From: Thermoflexus hugenholtzii JAD2 | GTDB taxonomy: Bacteria; Chloroflexota; Chloroflexia; Chloroflexales; Roseiflexaceae | Length of the DNA: 46,733 bases | Assembly (NCBI GenBank): GCA_945881915.1 | Contig: CAMCVW010000025.1 | Coordinates: 1-46,733 of the forward strand | Direction of reading: 5' to 3' | Shown: positions 17,122 through 26,735 of the stretch, piece by piece | How the letters are laid out: the number at the start of each line of letters is the position of its first letter | Position numbering within the stretch: the stretch's first letter is position 1 | Made by a program: the position numbers and the translations under genes | The notes under the pieces: model-generated | The model's database searches: none | What the model was told of the DNA's origin: nothing | What the model saw: the letters and a program-made list of their open reading frames with translations, nothing else

Positions 17122-18306
17122 TCATCCCCGCCGCCACAACGCCGCAATCCCCTGCCCACCGCCGATACACAGCGACGTCACTGCATACTGTTGCTGTGTG
17201 CGCGCCAGCGAATGGATGGCTTTGACCGACAGAATAGCTCCCGACGCGCCCAACGGGTGCCCGAGAGAGATACCGCTGCCATCAGGATTAACACGCGCCG
17301 GGTCCAACCCCAGCTCACGGGTCACCGCGATGGCCTGCGCCGCAAATGCCTCGTTGACTTCGTAGATCCCGACTGCGTCGCGGTCGACGCCGGTTTTGGC
17401 CCAGAGCTTCTGGATGGCCGGGATGGGACCGATGCCCATCAGCGCGTGATCCACTCCGGCGTGGCTATAGCCGACCAACGTGGCCAAAATAGGAATCCCG
17501 CGAGCAATCGCTGTCGCCTCGTCCATCAACACCAAGGCTGCAGCGCCGTCGTTGATGGTCGACGAATTACCGGCAGTGACGCTCCCGTCGGCGGCAAAAA
17601 TCGTTTTGAGTTTGGCCAGTCCCGCCAGCGTCGTCTCGGGACGGATGCCCTCGTCGCTGGCAAAAGACATCGTGCCGCCTTTGATGGGGATGTCGATGGG
17701 CACGATTTGCCCGACAAAGTGTCCGGCAGCAGTGGCCGCGGCGGCGCGCAGTTGACTATTGAGCGCCATTTCGTCTTGGTCGGCACGGCTGATGCCATAA
17801 CGATTCGCCACCCGTTCGGCAGTGACGCCCATGGCACAGCCGTCGAACGGATCGGTGACCGCGCCGGTCAGGGCATCGAGTACCACGCCGTCGTTCAAGC
17901 GTTGGCCCCAGCGCATCGTCGGCAACCAATACGGCGCGCGGCTCATCGATTCGACGCCGCCAGCGATGGCGATGTCGATGTCACCGAGCAAAATCGCCTG
18001 CGCAGCACTGATGATGGCCTGCAAGCCACTGCCACAAACCCGATTGACCGACATGGCAGGCGTATCGATGGCCAAACCCGCATTGATGGTCACCGCACGC
18101 GATAGATACATGTCGCGCAGGTCGCTGTGGATGACATTGCCCAAAAAGACCTGTTGCACCTCGAGGGCGGCAATCCCACCCTGCGCGACGGCGGCGCGGA
18201 CGATGTGTGCGCCGAGGTCGATGGTCGAGATATCTTTGAGGCTGCCGCCGAATTTTCCAATGGGACTTCGCACTGCGGCGGTGACGACGACACGTCGTTG
18301 TGACAT
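17122..18306 (-). CDS. Acetyl-CoA C-acyltransferase (thiolase)
   Basis: A 394-residue thiolase, the normal length. The nucleophile is Cys91 in NRVCGSGLQ; the other active-site signatures are NEAFAAQ, GHPLGASGA and CIGGGQG near the C-terminus. It condenses two acetyl-CoA to acetoacetyl-CoA or cleaves 3-ketoacyl-CoA in beta-oxidation; the motifs do not separate these roles. The ATG at 18306 has a near-perfect GGAGGA site, and I reject the longer start at 18336. The M20 gene upstream ends 65 bases before it, so the two may share a transcript. The ETF:quinone reductase-like gene at 38946 would fit an acyl-CoA-oxidising lifestyle. Confidence 0.92.
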   Translation of the reverse strand: MSQRRVVVTAAVRSPIGKFGGSLKDISTIDLGAHIVRAAVAQGGIAALEVQQVFLGNVIHSDLRDMYLSRAVTINAGLAIDTPAMSVNRVCGSGLQAIISAAQAILLGDIDIAIAGGVESMSRAPYWLPTMRWGQRLNDGVVLDALTGAVTDPFDGCAMGVTAERVANRYGISRADQDEMALNSQLRAAAATAAGHFVGQIVPIDIPIKGGTMSFASDEGIRPETTLAGLAKLKTIFAADGSVTAGNSSTINDGAAALVLMDEATAIARGIPILATLVGYSHAGVDHALMGIGPIPAIQKLWAKTGVDRDAVGIYEVNEAFAAQAIAVTRELGLDPARVNPDGSGISLGHPLGASGAILSVKAIHSLARTQQQYAVTSLCIGGGQGIAALWRRG

Positions 18307-18370
18307 AGATTCCTCCACACAGACGGGGCGTCTCACGACGCCCCGTTTTCTGGATCAACGGGATATGTGA

Positions 18371-19561
18371 TTATTTCTTGAATTGCCCACGCAAGAAGCG
18401 AACTGCTGTCTCGGCCAGCACCGCTGCACCCAACGGCATGACGGACTCGTCGATGGCAAAAACTGGCGTGTGATGGCCACGGGGTTTGTCGCCCACGGCT
18501 GCGCCGAGGTTGAACATCGTCCCTGGCGCTTTTTGCTGCATGTACGCAAAATCCTCTGCGCCCATCCCGCCCTTGTCGCGCACGATATTGTCGGCACCGA
18601 CGAACTCGGTGATGACTTGATCCATCCAGCCGGTCACCATGGGATCGTTGTAGCCGTTGGGGTAGCCGTATTCGAATTCGATTCTGTAGTCGCCACCGAA
18701 GTTGCGGGCCAGCGCACACGAATTCTCGACTTCACGTACCAACAGCTTGCGGACGTCGCCGTCGAGACTGCGCAGCGTGCCTTCGAGGTAGACTTCGGCG
18801 GGAATTACGTTCGACACCGTGCCACCACGGACCACACCCAAACTGACCACAGCCGGATGCATCGGATCGACGCGACGCGCCACGATTCCGTGCAATGCAG
18901 TCATGATAGGAATGAGCATCCACAGTGGGTCGCCGCTGATGTGTGGGTATGCGCCGTGGCCGCCGCTGGCGGTGATCCAGGCTTTGAAGCTATCGACGGC
19001 GGCACTGGTGGGACCCGAGCGCAAGCCGATTTTGCCGGCGGGCATGGTCGAATCGACGTGCAGGGCGATCATGTGGTCGACGCCGTCGAGTGCGCCGTCG
19101 TCCATCATCATCGGAGCACCCGATTGGTGCTGGCCGCCGGTGGCTTCTTCGGCAGGTTGGAAGATGAAGCGCACATTGCCCTTCAGGTTGCCCTTTGCAA
19201 ATTCTTGCTTGAGCAAATGGGCCACGCCGAGGAGCATCGCGGTGTGCGAATCGTGGCCGCAGGCATGCATGACGCCTGGGTTTACAGACGAAAAACCGTC
19301 GCCGCTGGCTTCGAGGATGGGCAATGCGTCCATATCGGCACGAATGCCGATGGTCGGACCGTCGCCGGTGCCGATGATGCCCAGCACGCCGGTGATGCCG
19401 ACCTGCGTTTTGACGTCGATGCCGCCTATTTCACGCAGGGTTTCGGCGACCAACGCCGAAGTGCGGACTTCTTGGAAGGCCAATTCAGGGTGTGCATGAA
19501 TATCGCGGCGAATGCGGGACATTTCTGGCAAAAGCGTCTGTGCGCGATCGAGCATCGACAT
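18371..19561 (-). CDS. M20-family amidohydrolase (paralogue 1)
   Basis: A 396-residue zinc-dependent amidohydrolase of the M20D group (hippurate hydrolase, N-acyl-amino acid hydrolase, IAA-amino acid hydrolase). The metal motif is MHACGHDSHTA with Cys101 and His103, then FQPAEE with the catalytic Glu pair, a dimerisation domain in the middle, and GAEDFAYMQQ and GHHTP near the end. It differs from its three paralogues by GGQHQSGAP after FQPAEE, where the others read GDGVSGAP. The substrate is unknown: these enzymes remove acyl groups from amino acids or related amines. The ATG at 19561 has AGAGGA. It lies divergently from the amidinotransferase-fold gene. Confidence 0.9.
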   Translation of the reverse strand: MSMLDRAQTLLPEMSRIRRDIHAHPELAFQEVRTSALVAETLREIGGIDVKTQVGITGVLGIIGTGDGPTIGIRADMDALPILEASGDGFSSVNPGVMHACGHDSHTAMLLGVAHLLKQEFAKGNLKGNVRFIFQPAEEATGGQHQSGAPMMMDDGALDGVDHMIALHVDSTMPAGKIGLRSGPTSAAVDSFKAWITASGGHGAYPHISGDPLWMLIPIMTALHGIVARRVDPMHPAVVSLGVVRGGTVSNVIPAEVYLEGTLRSLDGDVRKLLVREVENSCALARNFGGDYRIEFEYGYPNGYNDPMVTGWMDQVITEFVGADNIVRDKGGMGAEDFAYMQQKAPGTMFNLGAAVGDKPRGHHTPVFAIDESVMPLGAAVLAETAVRFLRGQFKK

Positions 19562-19618
19562 GGTATTCCTCTTTCAATACTGCAGGCTCCAATGGTTTTA
19601 TCATACCACGCGTGCTCG

Positions 19619-19624
19619 TATAAT
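19619..19624 (+). promoter_or_regulatory. -10 box upstream of the amidinotransferase-fold gene
   Basis: A perfect TATAAT in the 95-base divergent region, 32 bases upstream of the ATG at 19657. No convincing -35 hexamer. Confidence 0.4.
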
Positions 19625-19656
19625 TGCCCTACCCCCATCTGATAGCAGAGGTCACC

Positions 19657-20619
19657 ATGACACACAATCCCGACATCAGCCACTCCTCCCAAGGCGGCAG
19701 CGGCTGGCGCCCGCGCCCGACCACCCTCGCCCAAGAATTAGGCACACTATGGTCTCCGTGCGGCATCGACAGCGAATACGCACCGTTGCGGCACGTCATT
19801 CTGCACACCCCCGGCGACGAATTAGCAGCCTCGCTCGACCCCGATGCCGTCAACATGATTGCCCCGCTCGACCTCGCCCGCGCACGCGCCCAACACACCC
19901 AGATGGCCGACGCCTACCGGCGCTTGGGCGTCACCGTGACCGAACTCGCACCACAGGGACTGCCCCTTGCCAATCAAATGTTCATGGCGGATGTCTATGT
20001 GATGACGCCCGAGGGTGCAATCCTCGGTCGGCCGGCGTCCTCCGTGCGCGCCGGTGAAGAACGCCAGGCTGCCCGTCGCTTAGCCGATTTGGGCGTCCCC
20101 ATTGTACGCAGTATCTCTGGCCGCGGTACCTTCGAAGGCGCAGACCTGATGTGGCTGGATGCCGATACGGCCATCATCGGTCGCGGTCTGCGCACCAACG
20201 ACGACGGCGCAGCCCAACTCACCCAATACCTGGCCCAGAGCGGTCGCAGCGCCATCGTCGTCGACCTGCCGTATGGCACGATGCACCTGATGGGCATGCT
20301 CCGCATCATCTCACCCACATTGGCGATTGCCTGGCCCACCCGCCTGGTCCACCGCGGTGTCGAAGCGTTGCGTACGCGCGGCATCACCGTCCAATTCGCG
20401 CCCGACACCGACGAACTGCGTGGCGGCATGGCGATGAACTTCGTCGTCGTCGCACCCAACACCATCCTCGTCGCCGCCAATAATCCGGTCTCGCTCGGTT
20501 TTTACAAAAGTCTGGGAATCACCTGCATCGAGACGCCCGTCGACGAACTCGCCAAAGCAGCCGGAGCAATTGGGTGTCTCACTGGCATCGTGGCCCGCGA
20601 CCGCATTCGTCCGGCATAG
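19657..20619 (+). CDS. Amidinotransferase/DDAH-fold hydrolase
   Basis: A 320-residue member of the guanidino-group modifying superfamily (arginine deiminase, DDAH, amidinotransferases). The catalytic triad can be placed as Glu160 in TFEGADL, His210 in MHLMGML and Cys307 in IGCLTG near the C-terminus. Family enzymes hydrolyse or transfer the guanidinium group of arginine or methylated arginines via a Cys adduct. DDAH-like hydrolysis is my best guess because of the length and the late Cys. AGAGG precedes the ATG. It is transcribed against, and sits inside, a row of four M20 amidohydrolases, which hints at joint use of nitrogen-rich small molecules. Confidence 0.75.
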   Translation: MTHNPDISHSSQGGSGWRPRPTTLAQELGTLWSPCGIDSEYAPLRHVILHTPGDELAASLDPDAVNMIAPLDLARARAQHTQMADAYRRLGVTVTELAPQGLPLANQMFMADVYVMTPEGAILGRPASSVRAGEERQAARRLADLGVPIVRSISGRGTFEGADLMWLDADTAIIGRGLRTNDDGAAQLTQYLAQSGRSAIVVDLPYGTMHLMGMLRIISPTLAIAWPTRLVHRGVEALRTRGITVQFAPDTDELRGGMAMNFVVVAPNTILVAANNPVSLGFYKSLGITCIETPVDELAKAAGAIGCLTGIVARDRIRPA

Positions 20620-20636
20620 GTGCTTCTTTTTTGGAG

Positions 20637-20669
20637 AAAACCGCTCTGCAGCACGGTGCTGCAGAGCGG
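20637..20669 (-). terminator. Hairpin terminator for the M20 array
   Basis: CCGCTCTGCAGCAC (20641-20654) pairs with 20656-20669. On the minus strand the stem is followed by TTTT. It lies between the convergent amidinotransferase-fold and M20 genes. Confidence 0.6.
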
Positions 20670-20687
20670 CTATGCGTTCCGGAGGGA

Positions 20688-21863
20688 TTATTTGCTGAGG
20701 TAGCGGCGTACGGTCTCGGCCAAAATGGCCGCACCCAACGGCATGGCCCGCTCGTCGATGTCGAACACCGGCGTGTGGTGTGGCCTCGTCATATCACCCA
20801 CTGCGGCACCGATCATCATCATCGTCCCTGGAACTTTTTGCTGCATGTAGGCAAAATCCTCGGCACCCATACCCGTCGTCAGCCGATCAATCTTGTCACT
20901 GCCCAGGTATTCGGTGGCGACGTCGTCCATCCACTGCGTGACGGTCTCGTCATTATTACCAGCCGGATAACCACGGACAATCTCGAGACTGTAGTCACCA
21001 CCGAGCAGTTTGGCCGTTGCGAAGGCCCGATCGACCTCGGCATGGAGCAATTCACGGATGGCCGGGTCGAAGCTCCGAATCGTCCCCGAGATGACCACTT
21101 CCGACGGAATCACATTGGTCGCCCCACCCGCCTGCAAAATCCCTATGCTGATGACTGCCGGGTGCATCGGGTCGATTTTGCGGGCACAGATGCCAAACAA
21201 CGCACTGATGACGATGTTGGCCATCCACACGGGATCGGTCCCATTGTGTGGTGCCGCTCCGTGCCCACCGGTGCCCCGCACCACGCCGCGGAATGCATCC
21301 GAGGCAGCAGTATTCGGGCCACGCGGCAACATCACCTCGCCATACGGCAATGTCGACAAGACATGCAAGGCAATCACGTGATCGACGCCGTCCATCGCAC
21401 CGTCGGCGAGCATCTTGGGTGCGCCCGAGACGCCGTCGCCGCCTATTTCTTCGGCGGGTTGGAACAAGAAGCGCACATTGCCCTTGAGCGTACCCGCTGC
21501 AAATTCTTCTTTCAGCAGATGGGCCACACCGAGCAAAATCGCCGTATGCGCATCGTGCCCGCAGGCGTGCATTTTGCCGGCGTCGACCGATCCATGCGGC
21601 AGACCAGTGGCTTCGTGGATGGGCAATGCATCCATGTCGGCACGAATGCCGATGGTCGGGCCATCACCCGTACCCAAATCACCGACCACGCCGGTGATGC
21701 CGACGTTGGTGCGGACCGTGATGCCGCCAATTTCTCGCAGAGTATCTGACACGAGAGCGGCAGTTCGTACCTCTTGGAAGCCCAATTCGGGATGGGTATG
21801 AATGTCACGGCGCAAGCGTGAAAGTTCAGCGCTGAGTGCCTCGGCACGAGCTCGCATCGGCAT
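20688..21863 (-). CDS. M20-family amidohydrolase (paralogue 2)
   Basis: A 391-residue M20D amidohydrolase with MHACGHDAHTA, FQPAEEIGGDGVSGAP, GHGAAPHNGTD and the final GAEDFAYMQQ and HHTPVFDIDERAMPLGAA blocks. It is most like paralogues 3 and 4 and less like paralogue 1. It is the last of three genes running in tandem on the minus strand with gaps of 34 and 30 bases, so they are likely one transcript ended by the hairpin at 20637-20669. GGAG precedes the ATG at 21863. Confidence 0.9.
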   Translation of the reverse strand: MPMRARAEALSAELSRLRRDIHTHPELGFQEVRTAALVSDTLREIGGITVRTNVGITGVVGDLGTGDGPTIGIRADMDALPIHEATGLPHGSVDAGKMHACGHDAHTAILLGVAHLLKEEFAAGTLKGNVRFLFQPAEEIGGDGVSGAPKMLADGAMDGVDHVIALHVLSTLPYGEVMLPRGPNTAASDAFRGVVRGTGGHGAAPHNGTDPVWMANIVISALFGICARKIDPMHPAVISIGILQAGGATNVIPSEVVISGTIRSFDPAIRELLHAEVDRAFATAKLLGGDYSLEIVRGYPAGNNDETVTQWMDDVATEYLGSDKIDRLTTGMGAEDFAYMQQKVPGTMMMIGAAVGDMTRPHHTPVFDIDERAMPLGAAILAETVRRYLSK

Positions 21864-21897
21864 CGGAATGCTCCGTTTTCTGTCTACAAAAAAGCAC

Positions 21898-23073
21898 TTA
21901 GCGGGTCAAATAACGGCGCACGGTCTCGGCCAAAATAGCCGCACCGATGGGGAACGAGCGCTCGTCGATGTCGAACACCGGCGTGTGGTGCGGCCGGTTC
22001 ATATCGCCCAGCGCCGCGCCGAGCATCATCATGGTGCCCGGGGCTTTTTGCTGCATATACGCAAAATCCTCACCGCCCATGCCGGCCGTCACACGGTCGA
22101 CGTTGTCGGTGCCGAGGAACTCTGTGGCCACGTCGTCCATCCACTGCGACACCGTGGCGTCGTTGATGCCGGCCGGATACCCGCGGATGATTTCGAGCTC
22201 GTAGTCGCCGCCCAAGGCTTTTGCGACCGAGAACGCCCGGTCCAATTCGACATACAACTGTTCGCGCACCTCGGGATCGAAGCTGCGAATCGTACCGCCG
22301 ATATAGACCTCGTTGGGGATGATGTTAAACGCCGTTCCGGTCTGCACAATGCCCACGCTGATGACGGCCGACTTCATCGGGTCGATGCGGCGCGACACGA
22401 TGCTGTTGATAGCCTGAATGACCGACGCCATCATCATCACCGGATCGGTGCCGCTGTGTGGGTAGGCACCATGGCCGCCGGTAGCGCGGATCCAGCCCTT
22501 GAACCCGTCTGCCGCAGCCGTGACCGGACCGCGCGTCAGGCTGACCTGGCCGAGCGGGATTTCGGACGCGACGTGCAGTGCAATCACATGGTCGACGCCA
22601 TCGAGCGCGCCGTCGGCAATCATCTTGGGTGCGCCCGATACACCGTCACCGCCGACTTCTTCGGCCGGCTGGAACAAGAAGCGCACGTTGCCCTTGAGCT
22701 TGCCTGTGGCGAATTCTTCTTTGAGCAGGTGTGCCACACCGAGCAGAATAGCCGTGTGGGCATCGTGACCGCAGGCGTGCATTTTGCCTGCGTCTTGTGA
22801 CGCATGGCCGAGGCCAGTGTTTTCGAGCACGGGCAGGGCGTCCATATCAGCCCGGATGGCAATGGTCGGGCCGTCACCGCTCCCCAAATCACCGACCACG
22901 CCGGTCACGCCGACCTGGGTGCGGATGCCAATCCCGCCTATTTCTTTGAGGGTGTCGGCAACGAGGGCGGCGGTGCGCACTTCTTGGAAGCCGAGTTCGG
23001 GGTGCATATGAATCTCGCGGCGTAGGCGCGACAATTCAGCGCTCATGGCTTCGGCACGGGTCAGCATCGACAT
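21898..23073 (-). CDS. M20-family amidohydrolase (paralogue 3)
   Basis: A 391-residue paralogue of its neighbours, with the full set of M20D motifs: MHACGHDAHTA, FQPAEEVGGDGVSGAP, GHGAYPHSGTD and GGEDFAYMQQKAPG. The Gly-Gly-Glu-Asp variant near the C-terminus replaces the Gly-Ala-Glu-Asp of paralogues 1 and 2. AGAGGA lies upstream of the ATG at 23073. It is co-directional and closely spaced with paralogues 2 and 4. Differences among the copies lie in the central dimerisation domain and substrate-facing loops, so they probably differ in specificity. Confidence 0.9.
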   Translation of the reverse strand: MSMLTRAEAMSAELSRLRREIHMHPELGFQEVRTAALVADTLKEIGGIGIRTQVGVTGVVGDLGSGDGPTIAIRADMDALPVLENTGLGHASQDAGKMHACGHDAHTAILLGVAHLLKEEFATGKLKGNVRFLFQPAEEVGGDGVSGAPKMIADGALDGVDHVIALHVASEIPLGQVSLTRGPVTAAADGFKGWIRATGGHGAYPHSGTDPVMMMASVIQAINSIVSRRIDPMKSAVISVGIVQTGTAFNIIPNEVYIGGTIRSFDPEVREQLYVELDRAFSVAKALGGDYELEIIRGYPAGINDATVSQWMDDVATEFLGTDNVDRVTAGMGGEDFAYMQQKAPGTMMMLGAALGDMNRPHHTPVFDIDERSFPIGAAILAETVRRYLTR

Positions 23074-23103
23074 GATGGTCCTCTTTTTCTCTACAAAAAC
23101 GTT

Positions 23104-24282
23104 CTAGCGGGACAAATAGCGGCGTACGGTCTCGGCCAAAATGGCCGCACCGATCGGCATAGCGCGTTCGTCGATGTCGAACACCGGTGTGTGATGCGGG
23201 CGCGGCATGTCACCCACGGCAGCACCGAGCATCAGCATCGCACCTGGGGCCAATTGTTGCATATAGGCAAAATCCTCGCCGGCCATGCCGACGGTCTTGC
23301 GATCGACCTGGTCGCTGCCCAGGATATCACTCGTCACATCGTCCATCCACTGCGCCACGGTGGCATCGTTGATGCCGGCCGGATAGCCCTTGATAATCTC
23401 CAGCTCGTAGCTGCCACCGAGGCCGTTGGCGAGTGCAAACGCCCGGTCCAGCTCGGCAAACAACGTCTCACGCGTCGATTCCTTGAAGCTCCGTATCGTG
23501 CCGGCAAAGTAGACCTCGTTGGGAATGATGTTGAACGCCGTCCCGGCTTGGACGATCCCCAAACTCACCACCGCCGGCTCTTTGGGATTGATGCGGCGCG
23601 CCACGATGCCGTGAATTGCCGTGATGATGGGCGCTGCCATCCACAATGGATCGGTGCCGTGGTGCGGGTAGGCGCCGTGGCCGCCGGTGCCGCGCACCCA
23701 GGCCTTGAAGGCATCGGCCGCAGCGGTGACGGGACCTTTGACCATTTTGACCGTGCCCACGGGCGACCCCGAGTCGACGTGCAAAGCGATGACATGGTCG
23801 ACGCCGCGCATGGCGCCGTCGGCAATCATCTTGGGCGCGCCCGACACACCGTCGCCGCCTATTTCTTCGGCGGGTTGGAACAAGAAGCGCACGTTGCCTT
23901 TGAGTCTGCCGCTGGCAAACTCGGCTTTGAGCAGATGTGCCGCACCAAGCAGAATGGCGGTGTGGGCGTCGTGGCCGCAGGCGTGCATGTTGCCAGCTGC
24001 GTGTGACGCATAGCCCAAACCGGTCGTCTCGTGAATCGGCAAGGCATCCATATCGGCCCGGATGGCAATGGTCGGGCCATCGCCCGTGCCCATATCACCG
24101 ACCACGCCGGTGATGCCCACGTGGGTGCGAATGTCGATGCCACCAATCTCGCGCAGCGTCTCGGCGACGAGTGCTGCGGTGCGAACTTCTTGGAAGGCCA
24201 ATTCGGGATGCATGTGGATATCGCGACGCAATCGCGACAATTCGCCACGCATGGCTTCGGCACGCGTCAACATATCAGACAT
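23104..24282 (-). CDS. M20-family amidohydrolase (paralogue 4)
   Basis: A 392-residue M20D amidohydrolase, the first gene of the three-gene tandem array. It has MHACGHDAHTA, FQPAEEIGGDGVSGAP, GHGAYPHHGTD and GEDFAYMQQLAPG. The ATG at 24282 has a strong AAGGAG; the longer ORF to 24393 would start inside the upstream GH2 gene and has no ribosome site. It is 34 bases downstream of the GH2 glycosidase on the same strand, so one long transcript (GH2 then three amidohydrolases) is possible. Confidence 0.9.
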   Translation of the reverse strand: MSDMLTRAEAMRGELSRLRRDIHMHPELAFQEVRTAALVAETLREIGGIDIRTHVGITGVVGDMGTGDGPTIAIRADMDALPIHETTGLGYASHAAGNMHACGHDAHTAILLGAAHLLKAEFASGRLKGNVRFLFQPAEEIGGDGVSGAPKMIADGAMRGVDHVIALHVDSGSPVGTVKMVKGPVTAAADAFKAWVRGTGGHGAYPHHGTDPLWMAAPIITAIHGIVARRINPKEPAVVSLGIVQAGTAFNIIPNEVYFAGTIRSFKESTRETLFAELDRAFALANGLGGSYELEIIKGYPAGINDATVAQWMDDVTSDILGSDQVDRKTVGMAGEDFAYMQQLAPGAMLMLGAAVGDMPRPHHTPVFDIDERAMPIGAAILAETVRRYLSR

Positions 24283-24316
24283 CGAATGCTCCTTGGTGGT
24301 GGGGGGGTGGTGGATA

Positions 24317-26482
24317 TTATACCTGTGCTGGACGCAGATTTGCGTCATGGACATGCACCGCGTAGGTGTGCTCCAAAACCCCGTTGGCATCACGCAGGAC
24401 GATAGCGACGCGATAGGTGCCGCGCATCGTCGGCGTCACGCGGAGTTCGTCGAGTTGCAGTGCCATGGCGTCTGCCGGCACATGGCGCTGATGCACGACT
24501 TGCGCCAATTGTGCCCCGTTCGGATCACGTACCGTCACGGTGACGGTCACCGCGATAGGCTCGCGCAAGTCATTCATGACATAGATCGGGACGTCGATGG
24601 GTTGACCGATGTGTGCCGGCGTGGCGGCGATGATGGTGCAGGCATACGTCGGGCGGAACGCTTTTTGCATGGCGTAGTACGACTGTTTGGGGACACGCCA
24701 GTAATCCACCACCGACCACGACACGGCTGGGTTGGCATCGGTGAACATAAACGGCACGATTCCCCCGGTCGGGCGATATTTGCGCAGACGCAAGCGGTCG
24801 ATATAAAAGCGATTGATATCGGCCTGATACTCCTGCGTCATCGCGATGAGCGCGTGTAAATCAGGTGCCGCGCGCCAATCCAGCCAGGTAGCCAGAATGT
24901 CGGGTTGGAAGCTGTGCTGCTCCACCAACCTGGCCACGTCCAAGCGCCGCACATCGGCAGCCATGAAGCGCACCGCACTCTCGTAATTGGGGAAGCTCTG
25001 GGCACCGAATTCGGTGACAAAGCGCGTATTGCGGGGGAATTGGCGGATTATCTGCTCCCAGGCCGATAATCGCCCATAGATGCGGTACCAACCGTAGTAG
25101 AAGTGCGTATCGGTGCCCTTGGCCAGCAGTGGCACGGCGTATTCGCCCGACGAACGGACGGTCAGGCGCTGCTCGTCTTCGCTGGCCACGACGCGCTGCA
25201 ATGCGACGTCGAGCACATTCCGGTTCCAGTTCCAGCCGAACACCGACACGTAGGTCCGCAGTTTGCTCAGCATGCGTTCGTCACTCGTATCGGCCACATA
25301 CATCGATTCATTGTGCATGCACCACAAGACGATTGACGGATGATTATGCAGCAGCTGGACCATCTGACGCACTTGTTTTTTGGCGGGTTCGAGCACACTG
25401 CGGGCATACATCCACTGCAGCGGGAAGTCTTGCCACACCAACACCCCTTGGGCATCGGCAGCTGCGTACAGCGCCGGATGCGCCACATGGGCGTGCACAC
25501 GGAGCACATTCATGTGGCATTCGCGTGCCAATTGCACATCGGTCGCACAGCGCTCGGGCGTTACGCTGGCCAGGCGCGTATCGGTGGGCGGGTAATTGTT
25601 GCCCTTCATCAAAAAGCGCTTGCCGTTGAGGTACGGAATCCAATTGCGCATTTCGAACATGCGAATGCCGTAGTCGAACTGCAGACTGTCGCTGGGTGCT
25701 CCGGCGACGACAATCGTCACCGTAATGTCATACAGTGCGGGGAAGCCCAAATCGTGGCTCCACCAGAGCTCTGGATCGGGGATGCGGATGCTGCCGCTGG
25801 CTTCGTGCTGCCCGGCGGCGATGCTGATGCGGCTCTGGAGCTGATGGATTTTGCCACCGAAGTTCTTGGGGGCGATGCGCCATTCCACGACGGCATCGGT
25901 CGCCTGTAGCGCATCCGTGGCAATACGAAAGCGGAGATCGGCGTGATCCGTGCCCACACGCGTGGTGCTCAGCAGCGCATGCACGAGGTGCACCGGGCCG
26001 GTCTGGATGAGCTCGACCGGTAACCATACCCCGCCGGGATTGGTGGTGCCATCCAGACTATCCCAATGCGAAAAAACCCCTGTGATGAGGCGTTTGTCGG
26101 TTTTATTGTGTTCTTCGGGGCAGCGGACCTCGAGGACGAGGTCGTTTTGGGGAGTGAGAAAACGACTGACATCGATGGTATGTGGGCTGAAGTAGCCTTC
26201 GTGCATGCCAAGGTCGATGCCATTGAGCCACGGCCGACAGTAGTAAAAAACGCCATTGAGACGCAGAAACGTCCGTGTACCCGGTTGACGATCGAATCCA
26301 AACGTCGTCCGATAGACCACGGGGCCGACATAGCGCTCCAAATCAGGATGCTGCTGCCACTGCGAAGGGATACGCGTGGCGAACCAACCCGGTTGATGAG
26401 GAGTCGGGTAATCGCCATGCGCAAAGCGATGGACGGGGCGCATCTGCCATGCATCTGATAGGACGCGGGTCTGCCGAGTCAT
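24317..26482 (-). CDS. Glycoside hydrolase family 2 protein (beta-mannosidase/beta-glycosidase type)
   Basis: A 721-residue GH2-like enzyme. The N-terminal jelly-roll contains YVGPVVYRTTF and RLNGVFYYCRPWLNG. An immunoglobulin-like domain follows, then a TIM barrel with the acid/base Glu392 in the Asn-Glu pair of WCMHNES and the nucleophile Glu491 in FVTEFGAQS. The last about 90 residues are another beta-sandwich. No signal peptide is visible, so it is probably cytoplasmic and cleaves imported oligosaccharides. Mannosidase is the nearest guess; glucuronidase or galactosidase cannot be excluded. The ATG at 26482 follows GGAGGGA; the longer start at 26551 is unlikely. Confidence 0.85.
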   Translation of the reverse strand: MTRQTRVLSDAWQMRPVHRFAHGDYPTPHQPGWFATRIPSQWQQHPDLERYVGPVVYRTTFGFDRQPGTRTFLRLNGVFYYCRPWLNGIDLGMHEGYFSPHTIDVSRFLTPQNDLVLEVRCPEEHNKTDKRLITGVFSHWDSLDGTTNPGGVWLPVELIQTGPVHLVHALLSTTRVGTDHADLRFRIATDALQATDAVVEWRIAPKNFGGKIHQLQSRISIAAGQHEASGSIRIPDPELWWSHDLGFPALYDITVTIVVAGAPSDSLQFDYGIRMFEMRNWIPYLNGKRFLMKGNNYPPTDTRLASVTPERCATDVQLARECHMNVLRVHAHVAHPALYAAADAQGVLVWQDFPLQWMYARSVLEPAKKQVRQMVQLLHNHPSIVLWCMHNESMYVADTSDERMLSKLRTYVSVFGWNWNRNVLDVALQRVVASEDEQRLTVRSSGEYAVPLLAKGTDTHFYYGWYRIYGRLSAWEQIIRQFPRNTRFVTEFGAQSFPNYESAVRFMAADVRRLDVARLVEQHSFQPDILATWLDWRAAPDLHALIAMTQEYQADINRFYIDRLRLRKYRPTGGIVPFMFTDANPAVSWSVVDYWRVPKQSYYAMQKAFRPTYACTIIAATPAHIGQPIDVPIYVMNDLREPIAVTVTVTVRDPNGAQLAQVVHQRHVPADAMALQLDELRVTPTMRGTYRVAIVLRDANGVLEHTYAVHVHDANLRPAQV

Positions 26483-26735
26483 CGTTCCCTCCGTTGCCTC
26501 GTGGTGGCGCGGCTCCCACACACAGCCTTGGGCGTATTGTATGAGTGCCACGGAGTGCTGTCAACGCATCTCAACGCCCTAGATTTGACAGTACCGCAGT
26601 CTGATGTGATAATGAACTTTATATGCAGTCTTTTTGTGCACGTTTTCATTTTTTTGGGAGCTTGCGCGGAACTGCTTGGGCATTCGTCCGTGGTGTGTTC
26701 GCACACTACGATGGTTGGTTTGGAAAGAGATACCC

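Noticed and set aside
18383-24006. Several long plus-strand ORFs across the M20 genes
   Set aside because: Each mirrors an M20 gene in the same relative frame with His/Asp/Gly-rich, motif-free sequence; antisense shadows.
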